From positions 84,462-148,461 of the forward strand of contig QCNQ01000001.1 in assembly GCA_003213155.1 (NCBI GenBank): 64,000 nt of DNA, read 5' to 3'. This document shows positions 1-7,197 of the stretch, piece by piece; position 1 is the stretch's first letter, and the number at the start of each line of letters is the position of its first letter. The notes beneath the pieces are model-generated. The model saw nothing but the letters and a program-made list of their open reading frames with translations, was not told where the DNA came from and did not search any database. A program made the position numbers and the translations under genes. This DNA is from Pelagibacteraceae bacterium AG-426-G02. Its GTDB lineage: Bacteria > Pseudomonadota > Alphaproteobacteria > Pelagibacterales > Pelagibacteraceae.

Positions 1-34
1 CTTTGTATTCATTCATAGATTCATTTCCTTTCAT
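1..34 (-). CDS. Possible 5' end of a protein continuing beyond the left edge
   Basis: On the minus strand an open frame enters the window with in-frame ATGs at 34-32 and 16-14. The downstream ATG has a purine-rich AAAGGAA stretch about 8 nt before it, so the start is more likely at 16, giving MNEYK before the window ends. It would lie downstream of, and in the same direction as, the small operon at 141-772. Too little is visible to name a product, and it may not be a real gene. Confidence 0.3.
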   Translation of the reverse strand, partial: MKGNESMNEYK

Positions 35-78
35 ATGGGTAATATAAATACTAAAGATAAAAATTAAATTTGAATAAT

Positions 79-133
79 GTTCCTTGAAATATTCAAAGAA
101 CGAATTAGTTGTTCCTTGAAATATTCAAAGAAC
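79..133. repeat. Two direct copies of a 23-bp near-palindrome
   Basis: The 23-mer at 79-101 recurs exactly at 111-133, 32 bp apart with a 9-bp spacer. Each copy is itself nearly palindromic: GTTC at the left end matches GAAC at the right end, and CTTGAA faces TTCAAA around a 3-nt centre. As RNA from the minus strand the stem is complete apart from one G-U pair. It lies just after the stop of the 66-residue minus-strand gene and before the possible gene at the left edge. It may be a double operator or a pair of weak hairpins serving as a terminator; no long T tract follows on the minus strand. Confidence 0.75.
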
Positions 134-140
134 TTTTTGA

Positions 141-341
141 TTAACGTATTTTAAGCCAAACATTTTTCCAGATATGATTATCTTCCCAAATATTTTCCTC
201 TGGGTTTTTGAGCTTGGGTAAAACCTTATCTAACGAATTATTTATAAAAAAACTTTGATTATATTGTTTATGAGTTATATAGGTGCAAACAGATTTGAAA
301 TATTGTTGAGCTTCTTTTCTAACAATGTCCTTATTATTCAT
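141..341 (-). CDS. Hypothetical protein, 66 aa
   Basis: This is a small, basic, aromatic-rich protein with no membrane segment, signal peptide or motif I recognise. Its start codon overlaps the stop codon of the upstream zinc-ribbon gene as ATGA (338-341), the arrangement of a translationally coupled pair, and this is the main reason to believe it is real. It contains several Trp and Asn residues near the C-terminus (ENIWEDNHIWKNVWLKIR). No function can be assigned; context suggests it works with, or is simply co-expressed with, the zinc-ribbon protein. Confidence 0.5.
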   Translation of the reverse strand: MNNKDIVRKEAQQYFKSVCTYITHKQYNQSFFINNSLDKVLPKLKNPEENIWEDNHIWKNVWLKIR

Positions 342-772
342 ATCCTCAGATGATTTTTTCTTGAAAATAATAATTTCTTTTTGACCAATAAAACTTTGTT
401 TTTAAAATATTCTTTATTGTATCTTTTTTTTTTCTCAAGATCCTTGAATTTCATATTTTGTCCAGTGCCATAAGCCCAAAAAGATTTCCCTTTGAATTTA
501 AATAGACCTACACCATCGTATTTATCTATATCAATTTTCGGCATTATTTTAAGGGCAGATAACAAACGAAAATTTGCATACAGAATAAATCTAAAATTTT
601 TCCAATTTGAATCTGGTCTAGTTTTTCTCTTTAAGTTTAATTTTCTAGTAGTTTCATAGGTAACAAAACTATATCCACAAGAACAATATCTATTCCTTGT
701 TACAGTTATATTCTTTTCAACTTTTTCTTTAATTATAGAAGTTTGTTTTTTTCTACAAGCAGGACATATCAT
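338..772 (-). CDS. NrdR-like zinc-ribbon protein without an ATP-cone
   Basis: The protein is 144 aa. Residues 1-45 resemble the N-terminal zinc ribbon of NrdR: a CPAC pair at residues 3 and 6, then a second pair at 30 and 32 (CSC rather than CxxC), followed by GYSFVTYE, close to the NrdR GxRFTTFE segment. NrdR (about 150 aa) represses ribonucleotide reductase genes and carries an ATP-cone after the ribbon. Here the rest (46-144) is Lys/Arg/Phe-rich and has no recognisable ATP-cone, so this is unlikely to be NrdR itself. It could be a DNA-binding regulator or a mobile-element/phage-type zinc-ribbon protein. It is first in a two-gene operon and lies behind tandem 10-11 bp repeats. No clear Shine-Dalgarno sequence precedes the ATG. 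Confidence 0.55.
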   Translation of the reverse strand: MICPACRKKQTSIIKEKVEKNITVTRNRYCSCGYSFVTYETTRKLNLKRKTRPDSNWKNFRFILYANFRLLSALKIMPKIDIDKYDGVGLFKFKGKSFWAYGTGQNMKFKDLEKKKRYNKEYFKNKVLLVKKKLLFSRKNHLRI

Positions 773-773
773 C

Positions 774-813
774 TATAGGATAATATAGGATAAACTATTA
801 CGAAACTATTACG
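774..813. repeat. Tandem 10-11 bp repeats upstream of the zinc-ribbon gene
   Basis: The 9-mer TATAGGATA occurs at 774-782 and 784-792, and the 11-mer AAACTATTACG occurs back to back at 792-802 and 803-813 with the start of a third copy (AAAC) after it. Unit lengths of 10 and 11 bp place every copy on the same face of the helix. The block lies immediately upstream of the minus-strand start at 772, where its promoter should be. This suggests cooperative protein-binding sites, though short AT-rich tandem repeats can also arise by slippage. Confidence 0.6.
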
Positions 814-889
814 AAACACAAAATCTTTTAAAAAAAAGGCTCTGTTTTTTTGTTGAAATAATAAATTATACTTATAAAACCTTGCTCAC

Positions 890-979
890 GGAGAGATGGC
901 TGAGTGGTTGAAAGCACCGGTCTTGAAAACCGGCAAAGGGGCAACTCTTTCCTGGGTTCGAATCCCAGTCTCTCCGCCA
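890..979 (+). tRNA. tRNA-Ser (UGA)
   Basis: The acceptor stem GGAGAGA (890-896) pairs with TCTCTCC (969-975), followed by discriminator G and an encoded CCA. The anticodon loop CTTGAAA gives anticodon TGA. The total of 90 nt with a long variable arm is as expected for a class II serine tRNA. The T-arm GGTTCGAATCC is canonical. It decodes UCA and, by wobble, other UCN codons. Confidence 0.97.
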
Positions 980-987
980 TAAAATTG

Positions 988-1245
988 TTAATATTTAAAA
1001 TTTTTAAATAAATTATTAATCTTATTATCTTCAAATTCAATATTGGTTTTTAAACCATTATAAAAATTGTAAAGATTGTTATCGTCTATTTCTAGGAATT
1101 TTATTAATTCTTTTAAATCTTCAACATTTAATTGATCTAAGTACTTATTAGTGAATGCCCCTAAAAGTTTATCCATTTCTTTTGTACCGCGATAATTTGA
1201 TCTGTATATAATTTTTTTTTTTATTTGTTCTATATCAGCGGTCAT
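988..1245 (-). CDS. sdhE: SdhE-family FAD assembly factor
   Basis: The protein has 85 aa, the usual length for the SdhE/Sdh5/DUF339 family, which helps attach FAD covalently to the flavoprotein subunit of succinate dehydrogenase (and fumarate reductase) in the cytoplasm. The family signature is visible as YRGTKEMD (residues 18-25), with the RG and E at the positions that define the family, followed by LGAF. The rest is the expected small helical bundle, rich in acidic and hydrophobic residues. It diverges from recG with only 22 bp between the start codons, as is common in alphaproteobacteria. Confidence 0.85.
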   Translation of the reverse strand: MTADIEQIKKKIIYRSNYRGTKEMDKLLGAFTNKYLDQLNVEDLKELIKFLEIDDNNLYNFYNGLKTNIEFEDNKINNLFKNFKY

Positions 1246-1267
1246 ATTAGGAATATAATATTAGTTT

Positions 1268-3319
1268 ATGGATATTAAAAGAAATTATGAATATTTATTA
1301 TCTGACCTAAAATCTATAAAAGGTGTTGGTTTAAAAACATCAAATTTATTAAAAAGAAAAAAAATTAATAGTATTTTTGATCTGTTATGGAAATTACCAA
1401 AATCCTATACGGATCGAAGTTTATCTTCGAAAATTAAGGATTTAAAAATAGATGAAGTACAAACTATAACTATAATTCCTCAAAAATATTCATTTCCAAG
1501 AGTAAGAAACTTACCAAATCGAGTTTTATGCAGAGATGAAACTGGTGAAATAGATTGTGTTTTTTTTAATAGTTACGAGGGATATATTAGAAAAATACTA
1601 CCTATTGGAAAAGAAGTAACAATTAGTGGTAAGATTAAATACTTTCGAAATAAATATCAATTAACAAATCCTAAATATATTTCAGAAGACTCATCTATAA
1701 TAAAACAAAGGCATAATAGTTATTCATTAACTGAGGGAATTAGTGAAAAGGTTTATAATAAAATAATATTTCAAATTATTAAAAATTTACCTCAAATTGA
1801 TGAGTGGCACTCAAAAGATATATTAAAAAATTTTGGTAATATTGGTTGGAATGACTCAATCAAAAAATTACACGAGCCAGAAAACATTGGTAAATTCAAA
1901 GAAAATTTCTATCAAAGACTTGCTTTTGATGAAATTTTTTCAACTTTTTTAGTTAATTCAGAAATTAGAAAAAAGATCAAAAAAATAAAAAAAACAAAGA
2001 AAAAATTCGATACTAAAAAACAAGGTGAAATGATATCCAAATTAGATTTTTCCTTAACAAGTGATCAAACTAAAACATTAAATGAGATTAACAAAGATTT
2101 GTGCTCAGATAACAAGATGTTTAGATTACTTCAGGGTGATGTTGGTAGCGGTAAAACAATAGTAGCGTTATTATCTGCATTCAATACCATCATTTCTGAA
2201 TTTCAAGTAGCAGTAATGGCTCCTACGGAAATATTGGCAAGACAGCATTTTTTATTAGCAAAAAAAATATATCCAAAAAATATTAAAATAGAGTTACTCT
2301 CTGGAAAATCATCATACAAAGATAAGAAAAATATTTTAAATAAACTTGTTAAAAAAGAGATAGATATTATTTTTGGAACACATGCCTTATTTCAAAAAAA
2401 AGTAGAATTCAAAAAACTGGGTCTGATAATAATTGATGAACAACACAAATTTGGAGTTGGTCAGAGAAAAAAATTATCTGATAAAGCTGGGAAAGATTGT
2501 GATGTTCTTTTAATGACAGCAACACCAATTCCACGTACTTTAACAATGACTATTTATGGAGATATGGATCTTTCAATTATACGGGAAAAACCGAATAACC
2601 GAAAACCTGTAAAAACTTATAGTAAAATTGAAAATAAGATTGAGGATGTTATTAAATTCATCAAGAAAGAAATACGACTTGGAAATCAAATTTTTTGGGT
2701 ATGCCCTCTTATAGAGGAGTCAAAAAAAATTGATCATTCTTCAGCGATTAAAAAGTCTGAATATCTAAAAAAAATTTTTCCAAATGAAGTTTATTTACTC
2801 CATGGAAAAACAACCATTGAGGAAAAAGAGAAAATCTTAAATAAATTTTTAAGAAATGAATTTAAGATATTAGTTTCAACTACTATCATTGAAGTTGGAA
2901 TAGATTTTCCTAATGCAAATGTAATTATAATAGAAAATGCAAATAAGTTTGGTTTGTCTCAATTACATCAACTTAGAGGTAGAGTTGGAAGAGGCAATAA
3001 CGAGTCCTCATGTATATTAATGTTTAAGTCAAATCTAAGTGAAAATGCTAAAAAAAGGATTAATATATTAAAAGATTCTAATGATGGATTTAAAATATCT
3101 GAAGAAGATTTAAAATTGAGAGGTTTTGGAGATATTCTTGGTTTTAAACAAAGTGGAATAAAAAACTTTAAATTAGCAGATCCAATACACAATCATAATC
3201 TTTTTATTTTAGCTGAGAAGGAAATCAAAAGAATTGAAAATGAAAAAGAGGATATAAGTAAATTTAAACCATTAATTAAATTATATGATCGTGCAGATAT
3301 AATTAACGATATAGCTTAA
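1268..3319 (+). CDS. recG: ATP-dependent DNA helicase RecG
   Basis: RecG remodels stalled replication forks and Holliday junctions. The 683 aa are typical. The N-terminal half holds the wedge/OB region; the superfamily 2 helicase core follows, with Walker A GDVGSGKT (about residue 290), a DEQH box (IIDEQHKFGVGQR), the motif III segment MTATPIPRT and the motif VI segment LRGRVGRG near residue 575. The C-terminal RecG wedge-contact segment (LRGFGDILGFKQSG) is intact. It diverges from sdhE; its stop overlaps the stop of the convergent DUF502 gene by 4 bp. Confidence 0.97.
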   Translation: MDIKRNYEYLLSDLKSIKGVGLKTSNLLKRKKINSIFDLLWKLPKSYTDRSLSSKIKDLKIDEVQTITIIPQKYSFPRVRNLPNRVLCRDETGEIDCVFFNSYEGYIRKILPIGKEVTISGKIKYFRNKYQLTNPKYISEDSSIIKQRHNSYSLTEGISEKVYNKIIFQIIKNLPQIDEWHSKDILKNFGNIGWNDSIKKLHEPENIGKFKENFYQRLAFDEIFSTFLVNSEIRKKIKKIKKTKKKFDTKKQGEMISKLDFSLTSDQTKTLNEINKDLCSDNKMFRLLQGDVGSGKTIVALLSAFNTIISEFQVAVMAPTEILARQHFLLAKKIYPKNIKIELLSGKSSYKDKKNILNKLVKKEIDIIFGTHALFQKKVEFKKLGLIIIDEQHKFGVGQRKKLSDKAGKDCDVLLMTATPIPRTLTMTIYGDMDLSIIREKPNNRKPVKTYSKIENKIEDVIKFIKKEIRLGNQIFWVCPLIEESKKIDHSSAIKKSEYLKKIFPNEVYLLHGKTTIEEKEKILNKFLRNEFKILVSTTIIEVGIDFPNANVIIIENANKFGLSQLHQLRGRVGRGNNESSCILMFKSNLSENAKKRINILKDSNDGFKISEEDLKLRGFGDILGFKQSGIKNFKLADPIHNHNLFILAEKEIKRIENEKEDISKFKPLIKLYDRADIINDIA

Positions 3320-3937
3320 TTCTTACCTGTGGATGTTCCTGCAGAAACAATAAATTTAGATGCCTCTTCAAATGTCATATTAAGATATATAACTTCATCT
3401 ATAGGAAACATAAGTAAAAACCCACTCGTAGGATTTGGTGTAGTTGGAACAAATACGTTTATTAATCTTTTATTTGTTTTTTTCAGCCATTTCTCCTTTA
3501 TTTTCTTTTGTTGCAAATCCAACAGCCCAAACACCTTTTCTTGGATATTCTACTAAAACAACACTTTTTTTATCATTGTCATCTTTATTAGAAAATGTCT
3601 CGGTCATTTGCACTATTGCCGAATAAATAGTTCTTAAAACAGGAATTCTTTTAAATAGATCATCAATAAGTTTAAGAATTCTTTTACCTAAAAAGGATAA
3701 TGATAATCCTCCAACAATTGTTATAAAAGCTATAGAAATAATTATTTCTATTCCAGGTATTGCGTAAGGTAAGTAGTTATTAGGATTTATATTTTCCGGA
3801 ATTATTTTAGAAGAAATTCCAATTAAAATTTTACTTAAATATAGAGTAAAACCAATAGGAATTAATACCACTACACCCGTTATAAAATAATTTCTAAGAA
3901 TAAGAGTAAGTGATCGTTTTTTTTTATTCTTTTTCAT
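3316..3937 (-). CDS. DUF502 family membrane protein, interrupted by a one-base frameshift
   Basis: Two overlapping minus-strand frames make up one DUF502 protein. The first (from 3937, stop at 3470) carries two membrane segments (about residues 16-36 and 60-82), then the family segment KRIPVLRTIYSAIVQ and VEYPRKGVWAVGFATKE. The second (ending 3316) carries the family's C-terminal signature VFVPTTPNPTSGFLLMFP. The frames join at an A7 tract (T7 on the plus strand, 3477-3483); with A6 the reading would be a single 206-aa protein of normal family length. DUF502 proteins are inner-membrane proteins of unknown function. Either the tract is over-called, or the gene is broken or rescued by slippage. 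Confidence 0.85.
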
Positions 3938-3942
3938 AAAAT

Positions 3943-4020
3943 TTATTTAAAACTAGAGTAAACTACAAAAGAAATCGCAATAATAAATAAAAATACTAAT
4001 ATTTTATTATTTAGATTCAT
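3943..4020 (-). CDS. Possible 25-aa single-span membrane peptide
   Basis: An ATG at 4020-4018 opens a 25-codon frame ending at 3943, five bases before the DUF502 start and on the same strand. The peptide begins MNLNNK and then has about 15 hydrophobic residues (ILVFLFIIAISFVVY), a plausible single transmembrane helix, ending SSFK. It fills the gap between the M48 peptidase and DUF502 almost exactly. There is no strong Shine-Dalgarno sequence, and a chance AT-rich frame giving hydrophobic codons is a real alternative. Confidence 0.3.
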   Translation of the reverse strand: MNLNNKILVFLFIIAISFVVYSSFK

Positions 4021-4050
4021 TTTAAAATATACTATCAATGATAATTAAAA

Positions 4051-4872
4051 ATGGATAGAAGAAAATTCTTAACATATGTTAGTTGTACTTGTTGTAGTTT
4101 AGCTCTGAATTCATGTGCTACTGCACCAATCACTGATCGAAAACAATTTAAACTAATTCCAGAAGCTAAATTAAATGCTCAGGCAGCCCAAATTTTTGAA
4201 AAAATTAAGGAAAAAGAAAAATTATTAACAGGACCCAAACTTAATCAAATTAAAGAAATTGGTAAAAGAATGGAAAATTCTATAGGAGAATATTTTTATC
4301 AATCAAAACTCGATGATCCGACAGTTGGTTTTGATTGGGAATATATATTAATTGATAAAAAAAATATGAGAAATGCATTTTGTATGCCAGGAGGCAAAAT
4401 AGCAGTTTTTTCAGGTATTTTAGAAGTAACTAAAAATACTGATGGATTAGCTGCTGTCATGGGTCATGAAATTGCACATGCTGTAGCCAAACATTCCATT
4501 GAAAGAGCGAGTAGAGGTGTTGTTTTAAAAGTAGGGACAAATGTTATTGATATATTATCTGGTGGAAAATTATCCCAAGTTAATAGAACAACAGGTATGA
4601 ATACTATTAGTATGGTCTCTCAACTAGGTATAATGAACCCTTTTAATAGAAAGCAAGAAACTGAAGCTGACTATTTGGGTATGATTTTTGCCTCTTTGTC
4701 TGGTTACGATATAAGAGAAACACCTAAAATTTGGGAAAGAATGAAAAAATTTAGTAAGGTGAAAAAACAATCTGAATTTCTTAGCACACATCCTTCTCCT
4801 GACAATCGAATTAAAAAAATAAATGAGTGGACAAATAGTATAATTTTGGATTACCCACCAATTAAAATATAA
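4051..4872 (+). CDS. M48-family zinc metallopeptidase, predicted lipoprotein
   Basis: The 273-aa protein starts with an RRKF sequence and hydrophobic stretch ending in a lipobox-like LNSC with Cys at residue 22, so it is probably exported and lipid-anchored. The zinc site is HEIAH (His139, Glu140, His143), with the third ligand probably Glu203 in RKQETEADYLG, the usual downstream motif. The C-terminal segment LSTHPSPDNRIKKI is also characteristic of this group. Relatives (Oma1/LoiP/BepA-type) handle misfolded or outer-membrane proteins in the periplasm. It stands alone between convergent neighbours; the precise substrate is unknown. Confidence 0.88.
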   Translation: MDRRKFLTYVSCTCCSLALNSCATAPITDRKQFKLIPEAKLNAQAAQIFEKIKEKEKLLTGPKLNQIKEIGKRMENSIGEYFYQSKLDDPTVGFDWEYILIDKKNMRNAFCMPGGKIAVFSGILEVTKNTDGLAAVMGHEIAHAVAKHSIERASRGVVLKVGTNVIDILSGGKLSQVNRTTGMNTISMVSQLGIMNPFNRKQETEADYLGMIFASLSGYDIRETPKIWERMKKFSKVKKQSEFLSTHPSPDNRIKKINEWTNSIILDYPPIKI

Positions 4873-4883
4873 GTATTAATTAA

Positions 4884-4959
<76 letters not shown>

Positions 4960-5030
4960 AAAATTACTTCGTATATACATATTTATTTTAATATTTCAAA
5001 TAGGAATTGATGAGACATATAGTTTCTTTA

Positions 5031-6143
5031 TCACAACTTACCTATGTATTTATCATGAAATTCATTAAAAGTGCCTTTTTGAATATTTTTTCTTATTTCG
5101 CTCATTAATTCTTGATAAAAGTTGATATTATTTAACGTTAAAAGCATCGATCCTAAAATTTCATTAGTATTGAATAAATGATTTAAATAATTTTTTGAAT
5201 ATTTGTTTAAATTTAAATTTTTACACTTTTCATCAAGAGGTGAATTGTCATTTTGATATTTATTATTTTTAACATTTATTCTTCCATTCCATGTAAAAGC
5301 CAGACCTGTTCTCCCTGATCTAGTCGGCATTACACAATCAAACATGTCTATTCCTCTTTTAACTGCACCTAAAATATCAGAAGGCGTGCCTACACCCATT
5401 AAATAATGCGGTTTATTTTCTGGAAGATTTTCCTTAATGTCATCCAAAACTTTAAACATTTCATCTTGTGTTTCACCAACAGCAAGACCACCAATGGCAT
5501 ATCCATCAAAATTTAGATTTAACAAACCTTTTAGAGACAAAAACCTTAAATCTTTAAAAAGACCTCCTTGGACTATGCCAAAAAGAGCTTTATGAGGATT
5601 TTTTCCAAAGGCTTTTTTGGATCTATCAGCCCAATGTAATGATAGTTCCATTGATTTTTTAATCAGTTCATAGTCATCCGTTTTCTTTGGACATTCATCC
5701 ATGATCATTACAATATCTGAGTTCAAGCCAAGTTGAATTTTTATACTTTCTTCAGGGCTCAAATAAAATTTTTTTCCATCAACATGAGAGTTAAAAATTG
5801 CGCCTTTTTCTCTGTCTATTCTATTTAATTTTGAAAGAGACATTACTTGAAAACCACCTGAGTCAGTAAGTATTGGTAAATCACAATTCATAAAGGAATG
5901 TAATCCACCAGCATTTTGAATTCGTTCAACTCCTGGACGGATCATTAAATGATATGTATTAGCTAAAATTATATCTGAGCCAGTTTTTTTAATATCGTCA
6001 ATCGTACAGGCTTTTACAGTTGCTTGAGTTCCAACTGGCATAAAGGCAGGAGTTCTAATAACACCCCTATGTGTTTCTATAATTCCTTCTCTAGCATAGT
6101 TGTCTTTGTTCAATAATTTAAAGGCAAATTCTTTTAATGCCAT
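5031..6143 (-). CDS. tgt: tRNA-guanine transglycosylase, with degenerate zinc site
   Basis: Tgt exchanges guanine-34 for preQ1 in GUN tRNAs, the committed step of queuosine insertion. The 370 aa are normal. Active-site features are present: ILTDSGGFQV with the catalytic Asp94, GGLAVGE, and the nucleophile Asp269 in MFDCVMPTRSGRTG. However, the structural zinc motif CxCxxC...H is eroded: Cys307 is kept, but the positions equivalent to the second and third Cys are Asn309 and Leu312, and the His of the usual LLTxHN segment is Asn338. The fold around it (YSKNYLNHLF) is conserved. Last gene of the ssb-gyrA-coaD-ppi-tgt run, 6 bp behind ppi. Confidence 0.95.
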   Translation of the reverse strand: MALKEFAFKLLNKDNYAREGIIETHRGVIRTPAFMPVGTQATVKACTIDDIKKTGSDIILANTYHLMIRPGVERIQNAGGLHSFMNCDLPILTDSGGFQVMSLSKLNRIDREKGAIFNSHVDGKKFYLSPEESIKIQLGLNSDIVMIMDECPKKTDDYELIKKSMELSLHWADRSKKAFGKNPHKALFGIVQGGLFKDLRFLSLKGLLNLNFDGYAIGGLAVGETQDEMFKVLDDIKENLPENKPHYLMGVGTPSDILGAVKRGIDMFDCVMPTRSGRTGLAFTWNGRINVKNNKYQNDNSPLDEKCKNLNLNKYSKNYLNHLFNTNEILGSMLLTLNNINFYQELMSEIRKNIQKGTFNEFHDKYIGKL

Positions 6144-6149
6144 TAAATA

Positions 6150-6710
6150 TTATAATGATTTAAAACTAATTATTTTATCTGGATCTGTGACGGCACCATT
6201 ATTGTTTTCATCACCACGTTTAATTTTATCAACAAATTCCATTCCTTCGATCACTTTTCCAAAAACTGTATATTGGTTATCTAAAAAAGGAGCAGGTTTA
6301 AAACAAATGAAAAATTGGCTATTTGCACTATTTGGATCTTGTGATCTAGCCATAGATAAAGTTCCTCTATCATGAGGTAAATTATTAAATTCTTGTTTTA
6401 GGTCTGGTAAATCTGATCCTCCCATTCCTGCCATTCTTAAATTAAAATCACTTGATGATGAATTTCCAAATTTTACATCACCAGTTTGTGCCATGAAACC
6501 ATCAATAACTCTGTGAAAAACAACATTATCATATTTACCACTATTGGCTAAATCTTTAATTCTTTTAACATGATTAGGTGCAACATCTTCAAATAATTCA
6601 ATTTTAACATTTCCATCCTTAAGTTTCAAAATCATAATATTCTCCTGTGACATTACTTGGTTTATTGTTAAAAAAAAGAAAATAAATATATTTATTAAAA
6701 TTTTATTCAT
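6150..6710 (-). CDS. Peptidyl-prolyl cis-trans isomerase, cyclophilin type, exported
   Basis: This 186-aa cyclophilin begins with a hydrophobic signal sequence (about residues 4-20, ending VMSQ), so it likely acts in the periplasm as a folding helper. Cyclophilin motifs are clear: FHRVIDGFMAQTGD, GTLSMARSQDPNSANSQFF and FLDNQYTVFGKV. Its start overlaps the end of coaD by 8 bp, and tgt follows after 6 bp, so it is cotranscribed. It corresponds to the PpiA/B group; which symbol applies cannot be decided from sequence alone. Confidence 0.93.
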   Translation of the reverse strand: MNKILINIFIFFFLTINQVMSQENIMILKLKDGNVKIELFEDVAPNHVKRIKDLANSGKYDNVVFHRVIDGFMAQTGDVKFGNSSSSDFNLRMAGMGGSDLPDLKQEFNNLPHDRGTLSMARSQDPNSANSQFFICFKPAPFLDNQYTVFGKVIEGMEFVDKIKRGDENNNGAVTDPDKIISFKSL

Positions 6711-7197
6711 ATTTTCTCTTTAATAATTTTATTGTACTTTTGGTAGTAAATTTTTTGATATCGCCTTTTAAATTTACTATTTCTTTAACAAATCTTGATG
6801 AAATAATCTGATTTTCAACATCAGACATTAAAAAAAGAGTTTCAATATTTTTATTTAATTTCCTATTCATTCCTGCTAGTTGAAATTCATATTCAAAGTC
6901 TGAAACTGCTCTCAATCCTCTTAAAATAATATTTGATTTATATTTTTGGCATAATTCAGTGGTTAAAGAGCTAAAAGAAATCACGACAACTTTTTTTTTA
7001 TTCAGTTTCAAATCATAAAATAGAGCTTTTTTTACAATTTCAATTCTCTCATCAGAGTCGAATAAGTAATCCTTATTTTCAACGTTAGATACTGCAACGA
7101 CAATTTTATCAAAAAGTTTCAAACCTTTTTTAATAACGTCAATATGGCCAAACGTAATTGGATCAAATGTTCCAGGATAGATTGCAACTTTATTCAT
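6703..7197 (-). CDS. coaD: Phosphopantetheine adenylyltransferase
   Basis: CoaD transfers AMP from ATP to 4'-phosphopantetheine, the penultimate step of coenzyme A synthesis. The 164-aa length is typical. The N-terminal nucleotidyltransferase motif YPGTFDPITFGHIDVI (with the T/HxGH-type His) and the downstream ILRGLRAVSDFEYEFQLAGMNRKL and ISSRFVKEI segments are diagnostic. Its ATG shares one base with the gyrA stop at 7197 (TAATG), indicating coupled translation. Confidence 0.97.
   Translation of the reverse strand: MNKVAIYPGTFDPITFGHIDVIKKGLKLFDKIVVAVSNVENKDYLFDSDERIEIVKKALFYDLKLNKKKVVVISFSSLTTELCQKYKSNIILRGLRAVSDFEYEFQLAGMNRKLNKNIETLFLMSDVENQIISSRFVKEIVNLKGDIKKFTTKSTIKLLKRKYE

Noticed and set aside
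79..133. CRISPR array
   Set aside because: Only two repeats with a 9-bp spacer; no cas genes in the window.
1..980. Genomic island integrated at tRNA-Ser
   Set aside because: The accessory-looking genes lie on the 5' side of the tRNA; no integrase and no copy of the tRNA 3' end were found in this part.
828..1040. Minus-strand frame of 70 codons across the tRNA-Ser gene
   Set aside because: It is the reverse complement of the tRNA (typical GFEPR-like translation) and not a protein gene.
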